Source of the DNA: Prunella strophiata
Taxonomy: Eukaryota; Chordata; Aves; Passeriformes; Prunellidae
Length of the DNA: 64,000 nucleotides
Reading direction: 5' to 3'
Assembly: GCA_036583965.1 (NCBI GenBank)
Contig: JAZBQD010000019.1
Location: 19,387,085-19,451,084, forward strand
Shown piece after piece: positions 13,999-27,130 of this stretch. The translations under genes and the position numbers were made by a program. Within the stretch, counting starts at the first letter, position 1. Each line of letters begins with the position of its first letter. The notes beneath the pieces were generated by a model. The model worked only from the letters and a program-made list of their open reading frames with translations. It made no database searches and had not been told where the DNA came from.

Positions 13999-14390
13999 GT
14001 GACTGTCAAATCAGTAAGTCATTACAGCAAGCTTCTTCAACTCCAGACCGAAGCAAGTGATGGGTATAGAAGTTCAGTATCTCTTTCATCTCTGATAGAG
14101 ATGTGTGTTAATGTATTTACAAACAGTTCTATTGGTGAAGATACCGGTGCTCACGTCTTTGAAATGGGTCTTAATGCCTCTATTAACTTCAAGCAGCAGG
14201 TTTATTACAGAGTGCAGACAGTCTGGCACCTGGAACAGAGAAGTGGGTCTGCACAAGCTTGGGTTTCTGAACTTTGGGGTAAAATGGTAAGTTCAGGCGG
14301 GCATTTTTGGTAGGCGGATTGGGAAGTCTGTACCTTCCCTGTACCTCAGGAATGGGGAAAGGAAGAGGGCAACGTGTGGCCAGGAGTTTG

Positions 14391-14401
14391 GGATAAAAGG
14401 A
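14391..14401 (+). promoter_or_regulatory. TATA-like box in the putative LTR
   Basis: GGGATAAAAGG sits about 75 bases upstream of the AATAAA signal. That spacing fits a U3 promoter followed by a short R region in a retroviral LTR. Promoter activity is inferred from position only. Confidence 0.45.
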
Positions 14402-14474
14402 GGCTGCCCCCTCTGAAACCTTGAGAGAAAAAACCCGTGGGCATTTGCCCCAGTGGACTCTCTCCCTTTATTCA

Positions 14475-14480
14475 AATAAA
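14475..14480 (+). promoter_or_regulatory. Polyadenylation signal in the putative LTR
   Basis: AATAAA follows CTCTCTCCCTTTATTC and is followed by a pyrimidine-rich CTCCTCTGTCTCC segment. This is the normal order of poly(A) signal and downstream element in an LTR. Confidence 0.5.
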
Positions 14481-16784
14481 TTTGCAGGACTCCTCTGTCT
14501 CCTTTATGGACACTGGCTTTTCATAGCATGATTTTCTGTACATTTCTAATTCAAAAAGTAAACATATACTAGTGTATTTTATACTCAACATACTTTGAGA
14601 ATCACATCTGATCCCTTGCTTTAAGTGAGTAGCAACTTATTCCATAGCAATTACACAAAATATAGTGTAGCAGCTCTCTTTGGAGGAAAGTGTTTTATAG
14701 AGTGAGAAAAGGAGGAAGAGAATATGGTTTGTGATAATTACCACCATTCTCAGGATGTTCATAAATGCATACTTAAACATTTATACAAGAAGATAAGCTT
14801 TGAAAATACAGCAATATAAAATAATCTTCTAGATGCATTAAAGAAAATTATAAAAGAAAACAACTGCTCCTTGATAAGCTGACAGAAATAATTTCAGATT
14901 TACACTGGAGAACAAAAACTGGAAGCAAATATTGCAGCTATAGGGATTCTGCCAAAGCAAAGCTGCCACATACATTAAAAGTTAGCCTTAATATAAGGGA
15001 AAGTAATTTTTCATACTTGTGTAAAATTATGGCTCAGTCTTTAATTGCAAGGAATTTCTGAATTGAAGGTGCAGAGAAAAATATTCCAGGTTAATGTTGC
15101 ATGCTGGCTACTGCTGTTTAGATTACATCTTGCTGACCACATTTGTTTAATGTGATTCACTTGAACTAAAATACAGAATGTGGCTAAACTCTGAAATGAT
15201 CCAACACATACAAAAGTTAGGACTTTATCTCCATTTTGTTTTTTTCTGCAACACTTAAAATCACTGATAAACTTTAAAAGGCAATTTTTATGTTGTTTTT
15301 TTTTTTTTTTAATACATTAAAGTTTATGAAGATGCATTGAAGTGAATACACTGAGCATGACAAGCTATTTGACTTGGATGTGTTTCCTTCATATTAATCT
15401 ACGCTTCTCAGTTGTCAACCTCAAGCACAAGCCCTAGGAAGGAACTTAAGTATTTCATCATCAAGGTCATCACATTACATTGTGAGCAGTGATACTATTG
15501 GTGTGAAATGTAACCAAAGAGTTTTTCAATCATTATCTTTTGTTTCCATTGGCATATCAAGACCACTACAGTTGTAAACTTCAATGGCCAAAGAACTCAA
15601 CACTCAGCACCTTAATTGTCTTGCATCCTCTCAGGAAAAAATTCTCAATTAATTGTTTTCTGTTATTTTTGTTTCTGAATATTTTTTTCTTATTTTTTAT
15701 TTTCACTTCTGTGGCTGTCAAAAAATCACCAGTCATATTTCTAAGCTGATGATACTGATGTGTATGCATACACTTTGCTTTGGCCAAAGAATTCTGAAAG
15801 AATTCAAAATTCATATGGAACTTAATTGACACATTTACAATGGACATTTTCAAATACCCAAACTATTAAAATGAATAATTAGCCACCTAAAAAAAATCTA
15901 GATTTTTTTTTTTTCCTTAATAGTTAGCTTGGAGATAAATACAACGAATGATAAAATAAGCTTCTGCAAAATAGTTTTAAATAATTGTCTATAGAAATCT
16001 TTCAGCAAGGCTTCAGTTATCATAAAGGAACTCAAACGTAATTCTGGTCTATTAGGCTTCATTGCACCTAGATGAAATAAAAAGCAGTTGCACCTTGGGA
16101 TAAAATATTTGACACATTACAACTGGTCATGTGCTTCTTAATTTCTCATATCCTTCCCTTCTACTTCCCCCTTCATTTATCATTTCTATCAGAAGTTAAT
16201 TAGGATGATCACAAGAGGAAATGGCAAAATTTTCCAAAGTGATCACTTTTCCTTTTTCTTTTATGAGAGGCTTCAGCTTTCTATCAAATCAATTAGTTAA
16301 TTGGGCATCACTCCTCTAACACAGCTCACTTACCAAAAAGCTCTCATCTTAAACAAACTGTCACAATCCTTCATTTTAGATTGAAGGCTGGAGGCTCATA
16401 ATTGGCCTCTGATTCTGTTTCTTTGAACATTCTTATCTGGGGATCAAACTGCATGTAATGCAATCTTCTTCCACATGAACAAGAATGTTACCAAAATAAA
16501 CCTGCTCTGCTGTCTCTCTCTTTCCTCACTTTCCTTGTCATAGTGGTAGCTGGAAAAGTATATTATTAAAAAAAATAAGAAAAAGAGAGCAGGGGGAAGC
16601 CCTCAATTAGGTTGAGCAAGATTGAAAGGGAATTTTATATTCATATGATATTTTAACTTCTATGTTGTTATTGAATCCTGCATTTGATTACATTGCAGTT
16701 GTGCTATTAATAATCACTTATATAAATATACAATATCATACCAGCAGAGAAATATAAAGGTGGTTATAAAGAGTTCATACAGTT

Positions 16785-16810
16785 AAAAAAAAAAAAAAAA
16801 AAAAAAAAAA
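16785..16810. repeat. (A)26 homopolymer
   Basis: Uninterrupted run of 26 A following AGTT and preceding GACAG. It is a simple repeat. No polyadenylation signal stands at a convincing distance upstream. Confidence 0.9.
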
Positions 16811-18943
16811 GACAGATAAAATGTAACTAGGTGCCTTCTAGAACTGGTCACCCATATACTTTTACAAGCTATTTCAGATTTTCTTTGACTTAAACATCTC
16901 CTTTAGTATCCTATTTCTTAGTAAGACTCCCAATAACAAAGTAATCTAAAATGAAATAAGGGTTGAATAGTTAAATATCCAATCATTTTATGTTGGAGTA
17001 TTAGTGCAGCTGTGATAAATATACTTTATTTACTTACAGACAGTACACATTTTCACATGTACTTTTCTAGGTATTTTCTTTTCCTGTGTGCATGCTATTA
17101 GGTCTGCTATGCAGGGCTACTCTACAGATTATAAGAATGGCATTTTCTAAATGTCAACAAGGCAAATACCTGACATTATTGTGAAGCACAAGCATTGCAC
17201 AAGAGAGTGCCATTTCTCTCCATAACAATGGGGTAGCTACCAGATGTCTCCTAGGTCTGGAGCTGACCTTTGAGACTAAAAGATTATAGATTACTTAAAA
17301 CCAGCTGTTCTTGGGGAGAAGTAACTCCTGTGAGAAGTGTCTTAAAACTATGGAAAACACTAAAAATCAACACTGTTTATTGTAGTGGTCTGCTTTAAAA
17401 TTACTATCAAATCTCACATTTCAGAGGAGGGATCCTATTAAACACAAAATTAGGAGTTTCCAATGCTCTGGGAGGCACACAGTCACAAGCTCTTTATTAA
17501 TAGTAATGATTGAAAAATATACATCCAGGAACCTTTTCACTCATCATTGAAACAGAACTGTGTCCAAAAGCAAATGTGGCAGCTGTTTAGCAGTACATGA
17601 CAACACTAAACAAATGTTTAGACAAGTGGAATCAAAAATATACCAAAAATTACACTTTGGTAGGATCCATTTACAGAAAGGGATGCCAGAAAATATTTTT
17701 CCTAAATAATTAACATGGTTTTTTTTTCAGCCATCAGGCTTCAGCTGCTGAAATATACCAGAATTTCACTGGATAATAATATGTTGGACTTCAATATTTT
17801 GGTATATTGTTAACTATGTCCTAAATTCATCAATTGCAAATGGAGAATTTTTTCTGAACCAAATATATCTAAAAGTATTGTCTCCACAGGCCTTGCACCA
17901 GTGATAAATGTTTTCAACTCTGTTCAGGATATCTGGTTTGTCATTGCAGTCAATTGCTTTTTTGCCATTAGTTTGAACAGAGGCTAAGTAAAAGTGCTGT
18001 AGCAGTCTACAGCTATGTCAGCAATTATATTTCTGGGCATCAAGGACTGTGCCTTTGGATTGTCAAAAACATGGATTTAGGAAGGAATTGGAACAAAATA
18101 TTGTTTCTTATTTTACCTGTGGTTGTTGCTCCCAGGAACAAAAAAGAAAAGGAGAGGGGGAAAAAATAAAGTAACTGAATTTATGTTTTAGAGTGGAAAA
18201 TTACATGTACTGGGGATAAGGAAGGAAATTTTTTTAAATTATAAGGTGTTTCAGAAGTAGCCAGTGTTTGTAGGGGACAGGTGTTCATTGTTGGCTAATG
18301 ATACTTTTAATTGGATATGGCTAGATCTAGATTTGTTCGATAATTCAAGCTGTCAATTTATTTGCCAATAAAGTATACAGACTGTTAAAATATCAAGAGT
18401 GTTGCAAGTGAGACTGCAGGAGAATGAAATGCATTTAAGGAAGTAAGCCTAAAATATTGAAGGATGAAGGTTCTAATAGTGAACACAGAAACTCTGGGGA
18501 AGGAACTTGAACCTCAGCATAACACTGCTCCCTTCACGTTTATTCATGCAGATCTTTCATTACTTTTGATGAAGTGAGAAGGTAAGAACAAAGTCATGTC
18601 ACAGGTGCCAACATTCATATTTGACACAAGCAAACACAAATAAATGGTAACTTGGCTATTTATGCAGTGGAATGAGACAATAGCAAGTAATTTTAATTAA
18701 GATTTTAAGCATTCCAATTGTATAATGATATATAATATGTTGTTCAAGCAGCCAAAAAAAAAAAACCAAAAAAACCACAACCTTTAGGGAGGAGGTGGAA
18801 CATAAAACAAAAAGATGTTTTTAGGGATGTGTATGACAAGTAGTAATCAGTCTTGGCTAGTCTTTTTCCTAAAATTCAATGGACACCCCTAGTGGATGCA
18901 AGTGGCTTTAATTTCCTGGTGTCGCTGATTTTGGCTTGTTAAA

Positions 18944-18963
18944 AATTAATTAATTAATTAATT
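18944..18963. repeat. (AATT)n microsatellite
   Basis: Five tandem copies of a four-base AATT unit within a longer AT-rich patch. It is self-complementary and therefore hairpin-forming. Confidence 0.85.
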
Positions 18964-21900
18964 ATATTTGATTTTTTTTCTCAAAAGTGGTTAAGGAAGG
19001 ATTGGATTCTACTAAACTGAGTTTGGTTGCTGAACACTTAGCAGCAATATATTCTGTTGTCACGTTGGCCTTAAGTACAATTTCTTGTATGTGTTATGCC
19101 TAATCTATTACACTGAAATCCCCTAAATGAAGTTTTTCTAAGTAACAAAGAATGATCTCCTAGGTGTAAGAATAGTTCTTTCTTATAGTAAGAAGGCAGA
19201 CAGAATTGTAGATTAGTTTGCAGTCAAAAAAAAATGGAAGTTTTTTTGCAGACCTGACTAGATTTTTTGACTAATTTTCTTTAAAAAATATGATTTTGCA
19301 TCTCAACAAATGAAGCTGAGGTGACATTTGACCAGTGTCTAAGTAAGGGAGGGAGGAAGTGAAAGCAAATATAGAAAGAAGAGCATTGATCAACTAGACA
19401 AACACACAGGATATTTTTGAGAGTATGAAAACATAAACAGCCTTTCCATAGGTGATTGCATAATTTCTGAACATTATCCTGTCAGACTAGACAGTTTCCA
19501 TCTCACACACACATACACACAGATACAAAGAGTTGTCTCTAGACAGGTACAAGATTCACTTGCACTTGGGCCTGACTGGTTTCTCTGTCACTTTTTTTGA
19601 GTGTCCTTTTCACTTTTTTTTTTTTTTTTAATTAGGAAATTACTTAATTTTTTTCCCAGCAAAACAAGGCATTTGACCAGATGATTTCCAGAAGCTTAAC
19701 AAGTTTTAATGCTCTCTTTGACATCACCATGTGACAGTCCCTTGAATTTCTCAAAATCTCATTTCCAAAGCCTTTATTTGTGACTTACTTGCAAACAACA
19801 GACCTGAGTGTTTACTTTTTTGAGAGATTGCTGTAAATCAAGACTGTCCTATCCATCTGGGTTATTGGCAAATTTTAATTTCAAAAATTGGTCTAATAGG
19901 CCACATTGAAAACATGAAGGGCAGTCTGCCCATTATGTTTCTAGAAGATACTTCTAATAATAACAGAGATCATAACACAGAGAATCTCTGCCACAAAAGT
20001 TCCATTGCTAGAGAAATTCCAAAGACAAAGACAGACCTTTTATTTCCTGAAGGTGTGTTTTACTTTATCTCACCTTTGCTAAAAGTTGATTCATGAAACT
20101 CCATTAAACAGGCTTTAGTAGTATTTTATAAGGAAATAGAATTATCATTTGTTATTAATTGTACCTACACTAGGAAACTGCATGAGCTTCTACCAAAATT
20201 TATCTTTTAAGTAACTATAGCACGTGTACCTATAATGTAATTTGAAAATGTGAAGGCTGAAAGTGGAGAAAAGGTGAAATGAAGAAGAAATGTAGGCTAA
20301 AGCTCTCCTTTATTAGTAGCACAGATGAAGAGACTGGATGAGAGCAATAAGAACAACTCCTCTGAGAGATGATCCTGATGAGCATTGAATACTTGCAAAT
20401 CCAGTTATTTGCAAAACTGTGTCTTGGCAAGAGCTAATGTTCTGTTATCCCACTAAAAGTAACAGTTGTAGTCAATATACAGCTGGTCCTCCCAACATAC
20501 ATGGGAAAAGGAATAAAGGAAATTTTGAAAGGTAAATATCATTTTCTTCCATAGTCCTTTTTCTATGTTAGAGATGTAAAAAAGGGGAAATGTGCCATTC
20601 CTTAATTTGTAATGAACACAACATTTTGTGAAGAAAAAATTAAACTATTATGGCTGTGACACTTAAGACATTCTAATTTACAGAATATGACCTCTGATGG
20701 CTCCAGAGCTGAGAAACCATGAACTGTAATTAATGCTTTTTGCCACCCCTCTGCACTGACTGTTGTGGTATTCTAAATGGGGAAGTATAACTATGTTATT
20801 TCTAACTTCTGTCTTGCCAATGCAATCTCCTGACTACATAGAAAATAACTCATTCTAGCATTTGTTAGCAAATCCCCTTCAAAATATTGCTAAAACATTC
20901 ATAAAGTGCATTTAGGGTGTCTTAAAATTTCTGAACGTCTTCCTAAAGCTGTGAAATATCCTCTTATTCTAGTCTCATTTTGATTCAGGAAAGGCACTGC
21001 TTCTGTGAATGCTTTGAACACGAGGGTATTCAATCACTCAAAGCTGGATATATCTAGTAAATGTGTGACAAACTATTTTGTAGTGTGCTTTTAAATACTT
21101 AAAAACATTCCTGTTGAGGCAGACAATTCAGCTGGAAGCCAGGTTGCATCCATAAAAATAACAAAAAAAAAAAAAATTAAATTCTCACACACTGTAAATA
21201 TTCATTTATTGAAATGATCTATAAAAAAATTTGCAATAGATGTAGTATTAATAATTATTCTATATCACAGTGGTCTACTCTTTAAATCTTTCATAATATT
21301 ATTATCAGCTTAATCAGTTTGCATTGCTAACAACCTCAAAAGATTACTTTGTAAAGTAATTTTGGAAAATGAAAATAAGAGTACATGAACTATTCTGAAA
21401 ATAAAACAAGTCTATGCAGATGCAATAATTTTAATTTTTCCCTCTCATTAAAATACAAATTACAAATACCTCCCATGCTACTGTAGCATTTCAATAGTAA
21501 TATTATCATTTTGCCTAGACAATAAAAAAAACATCCTAAAGATTTATGTTAATGACAGAAATTATGTATGAAATAACCACCATATGCCAATAGTATGTAG
21601 TAATTGGTTTTACTGGGATACATGTCAGGAAAGCCGTGGATTTTGTATGAACTTAAATGAGATGAGCATGACTCATCTGTTTTTTTGATTTCAATTTTCA
21701 AAGCTGGTCAGTACATGTGTTTATTTTCCTAGTCTTCTTGATAAAATTCTGTTCATGGAACACACACAATGGTTAAGAATAACTCACTAGGCATGATTCC
21801 CTCACTAGGTCTGATAAAGGATTGGTTCCACTGAGGATGGCTTTAGGACTGTGGTTCTGTCTGGGCCAATGCGCGAGGCACCATCAGAGCAGCTGTAACT

Positions 21901-23109
21901 TGACTGGAGTGCCCAGGTGGAGATAAGGCTGTAACAGAATCATTTTGTCATCATGCTTGGACATGGAAGTTGGATCTTGTCCAACAGTATAATACTTTCA
22001 ACCATTGCCAGCTCCAAGTGACATCGTAAGCCTGAAGCAAATCACAGGAGAGAAAAATTATTTTCTGGCCTTTAGTTCTGGCACTCTTTTCCCCCAGTTT
22101 GCATTTTTCTTCAAACCTGTACTCTCTCCCACCTAGAAATGTTATTACATGGACAAAATACACACAGCCTCTCTAATATAACGAGGAGTCCATTCTAGTC
22201 ATTTAATAGAAGGAGGTATGTTTGTTAAATCAAATATTCACATATCCAAATGTTTGGGGAGTGTAATAGAGAGGAATTGAGATGATTTTGTTAGAAATGG
22301 CAGGATTTGTTCTGGTATCAAAAGCAGGGCAACACTGCTTGCTGTTCAGGCATAGACAGAAATTAATTAAAATGTACATTTTCCAGTAGTCTGCAAACTC
22401 AGGGATGTGCTTTTTAGGCTAGTACATATGACAGTTGTAGGCAGCAGATATTTCGGGTGAACAGAGTCAGAACGTGACTGTTTTACTATCAAAAGAACTA
22501 TTTACTGCCTTAAGTACCTGGCTTTCTGAGCAGAACACACGTGCAGTGTTAAAGAATATAACAACAAGGTTCCAAAAGTTGCTGCTCCATAAAAATGAAA
22601 AAAAAAAAAAATAAAATTAAAAATTAAATTCACTCTTTAATTAACAAGTTGTATTAAAATATTTATTAGTATATTTTTTACCTTGTATAAAAAACATAAA
22701 ATTGTTCACAACTCAACAGTGTATATAAATGTCTCCCCTCATCTCATTTGAGATTTTAGCTTTTAAGAATAGTGAAAATGGCTACAGTTTTAATACTTTT
22801 TCTATGTATTTTTTTTAAAAAACAAAATACAAGCCACAATATTTTATGTAGTTTTTTTTTGAGAAATTTTAAATGATTTAATTTCTTAAAGAAGAAAATC
22901 ACAAGGTAGAGCATGAAAATAATAAAGACTTTCTTAGGTTGCTGCTGTTTAGTCCTCATTAATTTTCAATGTTTTTTAAACTGTAAATATTTTTAAATTC
23001 AGTGCTTAATGGAAGGCTAAATTTTTGTTGAGTATCTAAATGCTTTCAGGTAGGAAGGGGCAATTTTGTGTGGTTTGTTTAACTTCATGAGAAGTCCTTA
23101 TTCATTCAC

Positions 23110-23157
23110 AGTGTGTCTCCATTACTTAAACGGTTATTTAAGTAATGGAGACAGACT
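23110..23157. repeat. Near-perfect hairpin, 17-bp perfect stem with 6-nt loop
   Basis: The left arm 23114-23130 (TGTCTCCATTACTTAAA) is exactly complementary to the right arm 23137-23153, with a CGGTTA loop. After one G-G mismatch the stem continues for three more pairs (23110-23112 with 23155-23157), giving 20 of 21 pairs. At about 48 bases it is shorter than a usual microRNA precursor. It could be the remnant of a palindromic DNA transposon or a replication-born inverted duplication. The pairing is seen directly; the role is unknown. Confidence 0.8.
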
Positions 23158-24565
23158 CTATTAATTAATACCTTATTCTTTTAGGTAGAAGCATTATTCT
23201 TGAAGGTATTTGTCTACATTTTACAAGATATGGAACTAAAATTGACACATATATGTTAGAGAGGCAGAACCAAAGTTGAAAAACTAATTGGCTTCCCAAG
23301 TTCACACAGACTGTGATTCAGAATTGCTCAAGTTCAAGACTAATGCTCTATTCACCAAAGGTGTTCTGAGCTTTGTCAAAGCATTTTACAGAGAAAAGCT
23401 GTCCAGCTATGAGCTGTATAGTAGGTGAAAGGAAAAAGAAAAGCATGTCCAGACTGGAAAGTGTGTGGCTGATAAATTCTGTATTAAAAAAGTTTGAAAT
23501 ATTTAAGTCAATATTCTTGTATTAACCTGCAACTACAACATGGATTTGAAATCAATACAATGAAGAATGTATGTTGTGGTTCCCATTGGATCAAACTACA
23601 TTTATATGTCTCTTGGAATTTTAGCTGCTAAAATCTGTAAAGACCTAGGATGTGTGGAATAATTTGAAAGCCTGCAGTAATTCCAAACTTGAAAGTATAG
23701 AGAAACAGATGACAAAGATAAAGGGTTAGGATGTATTGATCAGAGTGATATTAAAATGGTTTAATTTTTTTAACATATATTTCATTAAATACATTTGGAA
23801 ATTTCCATTAGTATGATACTTTTAGAGTTCCATGTTATAAAAAGATATAAACATATATAACTTTTCTTCTGTAAAGAAAAAAAAGTTTAGATATGAAGAT
23901 GCAAACCCAACAATCATGTAAGAAAAATACTTAAAGAAAACACAGCCATAGCCAATACCCTACTGCTTTTGTACATTTCACCTGCCAGAGCTCTGACAAA
24001 GTTAACAGCAGTTTTAAACCTTCAAAGCACATCTTTCCTAAATATTCTTATTATGCTCTAGCCAAGCACCAAGCCACTAATCTGGGTAGCAGGTAGTTAT
24101 TTCCATGACTTTTCTTGAAACTGCAGAAAGCAATTTCATTTTGGAGAAAAAAACCTCTCATCTGGATCTGAGCATGATTAAATCACAGTTCTATACCTGG
24201 AGTTAAGTCATGTACAAAGCCACTGGGGTGAAGAAATGGCAAGAAGGTCATAGAGATCCCCAAGATGCAAATGATCCAAGAGCCACAAAAGTGAACAGGT
24301 TGAAAATAGACTTTTTCTGCTACCCCTTCCACTGCCTACACTTGTCCTTTTGTTCACAATCATTGTGCAGTACTAAATGAAGAGCATTGCCTGGACTGGT
24401 TTCCTTCTCTAAACGACAAATTTGTAATCACTTTCCAGAAGTCTACATGCTTCATTTTTGCTTCCCTTACAGTCCACAGCTGAATTATGTAGAGAAGATT
24501 GGAAAATATAGCTTGGAATTATTCATGAGTACAAAATATATCTAGAAAAGAAAATTCCTTGACTT
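23158..24565. other. Noncoding stretch, no gene seen
   Basis: AT-rich sequence without recognised elements. A strong acceptor-like sequence (TTTTTGCTTCCCTTACAG, ending at 24472) is followed by short open frames, but no convincing donor follows and no peptide was recognised. Confidence 0.55.
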
Positions 24566-24613
24566 CTTTTTTTTTTTTTCATTTTTTCTTATAGATACCT
24601 GCCTCTTCTTTTT

Positions 24614-24657
<44 letters not shown>
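24566..24657. repeat. T-rich tract followed by (AT)19 microsatellite
   Basis: A pyrimidine/T-rich stretch runs straight into a pure alternating AT repeat at 24620-24657 (38 bases, 19 units). Pure dinucleotide repeats of this length are usually length-polymorphic. Confidence 0.95.
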
Positions 24658-24660
<3 letters not shown>

Positions 24661-26199
24661 TACTGCAGTCCAAATAATGCAAGGGTAAACTGGATTCTAC
24701 TGTGGTTCTTTCATCATCAGCAGAATAATTATTTGCATTTTAATCACAAGTGTTTTATTATTCATGACCAATCAGAAAGAACACTGACTATTTTCAAAAC
24801 CTCAATTAAATTTCAAGGCTCACAGTGTGAAAGGGGTGGGTGTGGGAGTGTGGAACAGTCATGATTTGTCTCTAAAAACCATGAGCAAATTTGATTGCGC
24901 AGACAGAAAGAATCCCCACAGGATCATTTTATAAAGCATTTTTCCAGATTCTTTTGTGCTGTCAGTCTCTGGATTAGAGAAATAACCTTACTGCTCTCAA
25001 CCACAAAACTTCTCAGATCAAAGCTGAATTAAAAGTTAACTTTTAAAGGAACTTCAAGGAATCTAAGTGCAAACTGTATAGTCTTAGTAGGCATGACTTC
25101 TTATCAGATATTCCTCAGTGATGCACATTGCATATAGATTTAAGTATATGCATGTATAAACATTTCTTCATCTTTGAAGGAGAAATGTCTAATCCATTTT
25201 CTTTCTGGGATTTCCACTGACTAATACCTTTAACAGGGGCAAAACTGGTCAACCCAAAAGGTCCCTGCTGAACTCAGTCAACAGGTTAAATGCGACCTTG
25301 GCAGCTGTTTCTGTTTTCAAGGTCATTACAAACCTTACAAGCTGTTTTCCTTTCCATCCCTCATAGGACTAAACAGCAATATGGGAAAAAACAACTAACT
25401 TATATTTAAGTCTCAAGAGAAAGTTAAAAAACAATAAATACATAAGACAGGGACATATAAGGTTCATAAAAAGGTCCATTCAGGGTCATTTCCAAGGACT
25501 ATGGCTCTTTTTCTGCTGCTGTTTGCTACACCTCTAGCTGAAGGAAGGCCATTACACTGCACATTTAGAATCCCTACCCAACCACCTCCTGACTTTCTTT
25601 TTAGCAGAACATGGTTCCTATAGGATTAAATGAATAAGATAGTAAGAAGTCATTATTCTATTAATGTTCTGAACTAGAGGTACTCAGCTTGCAGCCTATG
25701 AATTAAGACTGTGAGAGAGAAAGGCATTAATTCCTTTCTTCCATCAAAGGTTCAAAAACCCCAGTCTGAGCATGACTGAATAGCTAGGGAACAAGAAAAG
25801 CTATAAAGGAATGTTTTCTTCACTGGTTGCTCAGGGCACACTAGAAATCAAGATAAGAAAATTAGAAACTGTGACTCAAGTATATATTGGTATATATTGT
25901 AACCTACCTAGGTTCAAGAAAATTGAGAATCATTTTGTTCTCTAACAGTGATTGGCAAGCAGTCTCTGGGAATAAGTGAAGAAAATGTGCCATCTTTTCA
26001 CCCCCACAGCCATTTAACATCTTGTACTCAAGGAAGAAAGAGTAATAGCATATGAGGTGGTTGAAATTCAGGACTACCACACAGCAGGAATCCCTAAAAG
26101 TATGACAGGTTTCTGCCTACTTTAACAAAGTATACAGTTCAAGTTGAGCCAAGCTGCTGAGGGAACCTTAAGCATGAGTCTAACCCTAAGCAGATCAGT
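24658..26199. other. Noncoding stretch, no gene seen
   Basis: AT-rich sequence with no gene, RNA or transposon signature that I can support. Confidence 0.55.
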
Positions 26200-27130
26200 A
26201 AAAGCAGCCTTTTGCTGAGGTGCCCAGCACGAGGGTGGTGGTGAGCAGAAAGGTGTGGAAGGAGCAATGCTGGGGCAGTTCCATATTCTCCCTGGCATGC
26301 CTTTTGTAGCTATAGTGTCCCTGGAGTTCTCAGCTTTGTGCTTTTCTCAGCCTGTTAAGAATTGGTTTAACAGTGAAGACAAAAGGAGACCAAGCCCTTG
26401 TGAACAAAATGGATCAGACCCAGAAATGTTCAAAGTATACCCAAAAAACATGATTAAAACTAAATGGCATTAGATGCCAACATACTGCTATGTTCTATTT
26501 AATAATAAAAGAAGCAAAGAGAATAACACTGAAAAAGAAGAAAGGAAGAAAAAATATAAACAGAGTTTTCCATGGTGGGGATGGGGGCACAGGGTCTTCT
26601 GGGTGGTGAGGGTCCCTCGGCACCTGCTGCCTCTGCTGTGCCAAAAGGTGTAGAATTCCATGGATTATTATCCATTTGGGCCATGTGGGAACACCCAGGA
26701 GCCTCCCTTGCAGGGGTTCAGTTTGACACTGTCCCTTGCAACACTGTGGACCTGTTGCACCATTTGCAGAGGTCTGGGGACCCCCGTGTGGGAGGCCTCC
26801 AATGGGCTATGACTCTGCTGAATTTTGCATGGATGCAGCTTTTTCCAGGGTGAAGGGGCCCCTCAGCTGGGCTCCTCTGCACAGGAGAGGATGGGCACTC
26901 ACTGCCTCCGAACCAGAGGCTTCTTCACTACACACCCAAAACCTTCCATCCCCCCCAGCCTTTGGTGTGAGGATCTGTGCCAGCCTGGCAGCTGACAGCC
27001 CTGGGGCTGTGGTCTGCACCTCAAAGGTGCTAAGCTTGATCCCTCTGTGAATATATTCTTCTCACCCAACCCTGACCTGAGTCACGATCTTATTTCCATC
27101 AACGAGCAGTTCAGTCTCAGTCAGAAGGCC
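26200..27130. other. GC-richer island of unknown origin
   Basis: Roughly 900 bases, densest at 26570-27060, are much richer in G and C than anything else in the interior of the window and have many CCT, CTG and CCC runs. Overlapping open frames occur on both strands (26572-26853 +, 26736-27050 +, 26807-27019 -). That is what GC-rich composition alone produces, because stop codons are AT-rich. CpG dinucleotides are scattered rather than clustered, so it is not a CpG island. I see no LTR-type TATA/poly(A) pair, no CR1 terminus and no known protein domain. It may be an old insertion of a repeat I do not recognise, a retrocopy fragment, or an exon-bearing segment of a noncoding RNA. Confidence 0.4.

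Larger units (their letters stand above)
14100..14528 (+). mobile_element. Probable solo LTR of an endogenous retrovirus
   Basis: The segment is GC-richer than its surroundings and has the order of signals expected of a retroviral long terminal repeat. A TATA-like box, GGGATAAAAGG, lies at about 14391-14401. A short R-like region rich in CCCC and CTCTCTCCC follows. A polyadenylation signal, AATAAA, lies at 14475-14480, followed about 12-25 bases later by a CTCCTCTGTCTCC stretch typical of the R/U5 side. The likely 3' edge is a CA near 14523-14528. I could not fix the 5' edge; it may lie up to about 150 bases further left. No gag, pol or env frame is attached on either side, so it would be a solo LTR left by recombination. 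The family (ERVL- or ERVK-like) is not determined. It could instead be another kind of repeat with a chance promoter. Confidence 0.6.
14529..23109. other. Noncoding stretch, no gene seen
   Basis: About 8.6 kb with no gene or recognisable transposon. It contains simple repeats listed separately and several homopolymer T runs (15298-15311, 19613-19629). Small, slightly GC-richer patches such as 21840-21930 show no family signature. The segment 18630-18730 has several TAATTA-like homeodomain-type motifs, but that is expected in AT-rich DNA. Open frames are all 90 codons or shorter. Confidence 0.6.

Noticed and set aside
17724..17810. Open frame after TTTTTTTTTCAG
   Set aside because: No convincing donor follows and the peptide is not recognisable.
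18630..18730. Possible conserved enhancer with TAATTA-type motifs
   Set aside because: Such motifs are expected at this AT content. Without an alignment there is no basis for a claim.
24473..24511. Terminal-exon-like frame after a strong acceptor
   Set aside because: Only 12 codons to a stop, with no recognised peptide and no transcript evidence. Chance is the simpler reading.
26572..27050. Overlapping frames in the GC-richer island as a protein gene
   Set aside because: Frames open on both strands with Pro/Ala/Gly-rich composition and no domain, start context or splice signals. Composition explains them.
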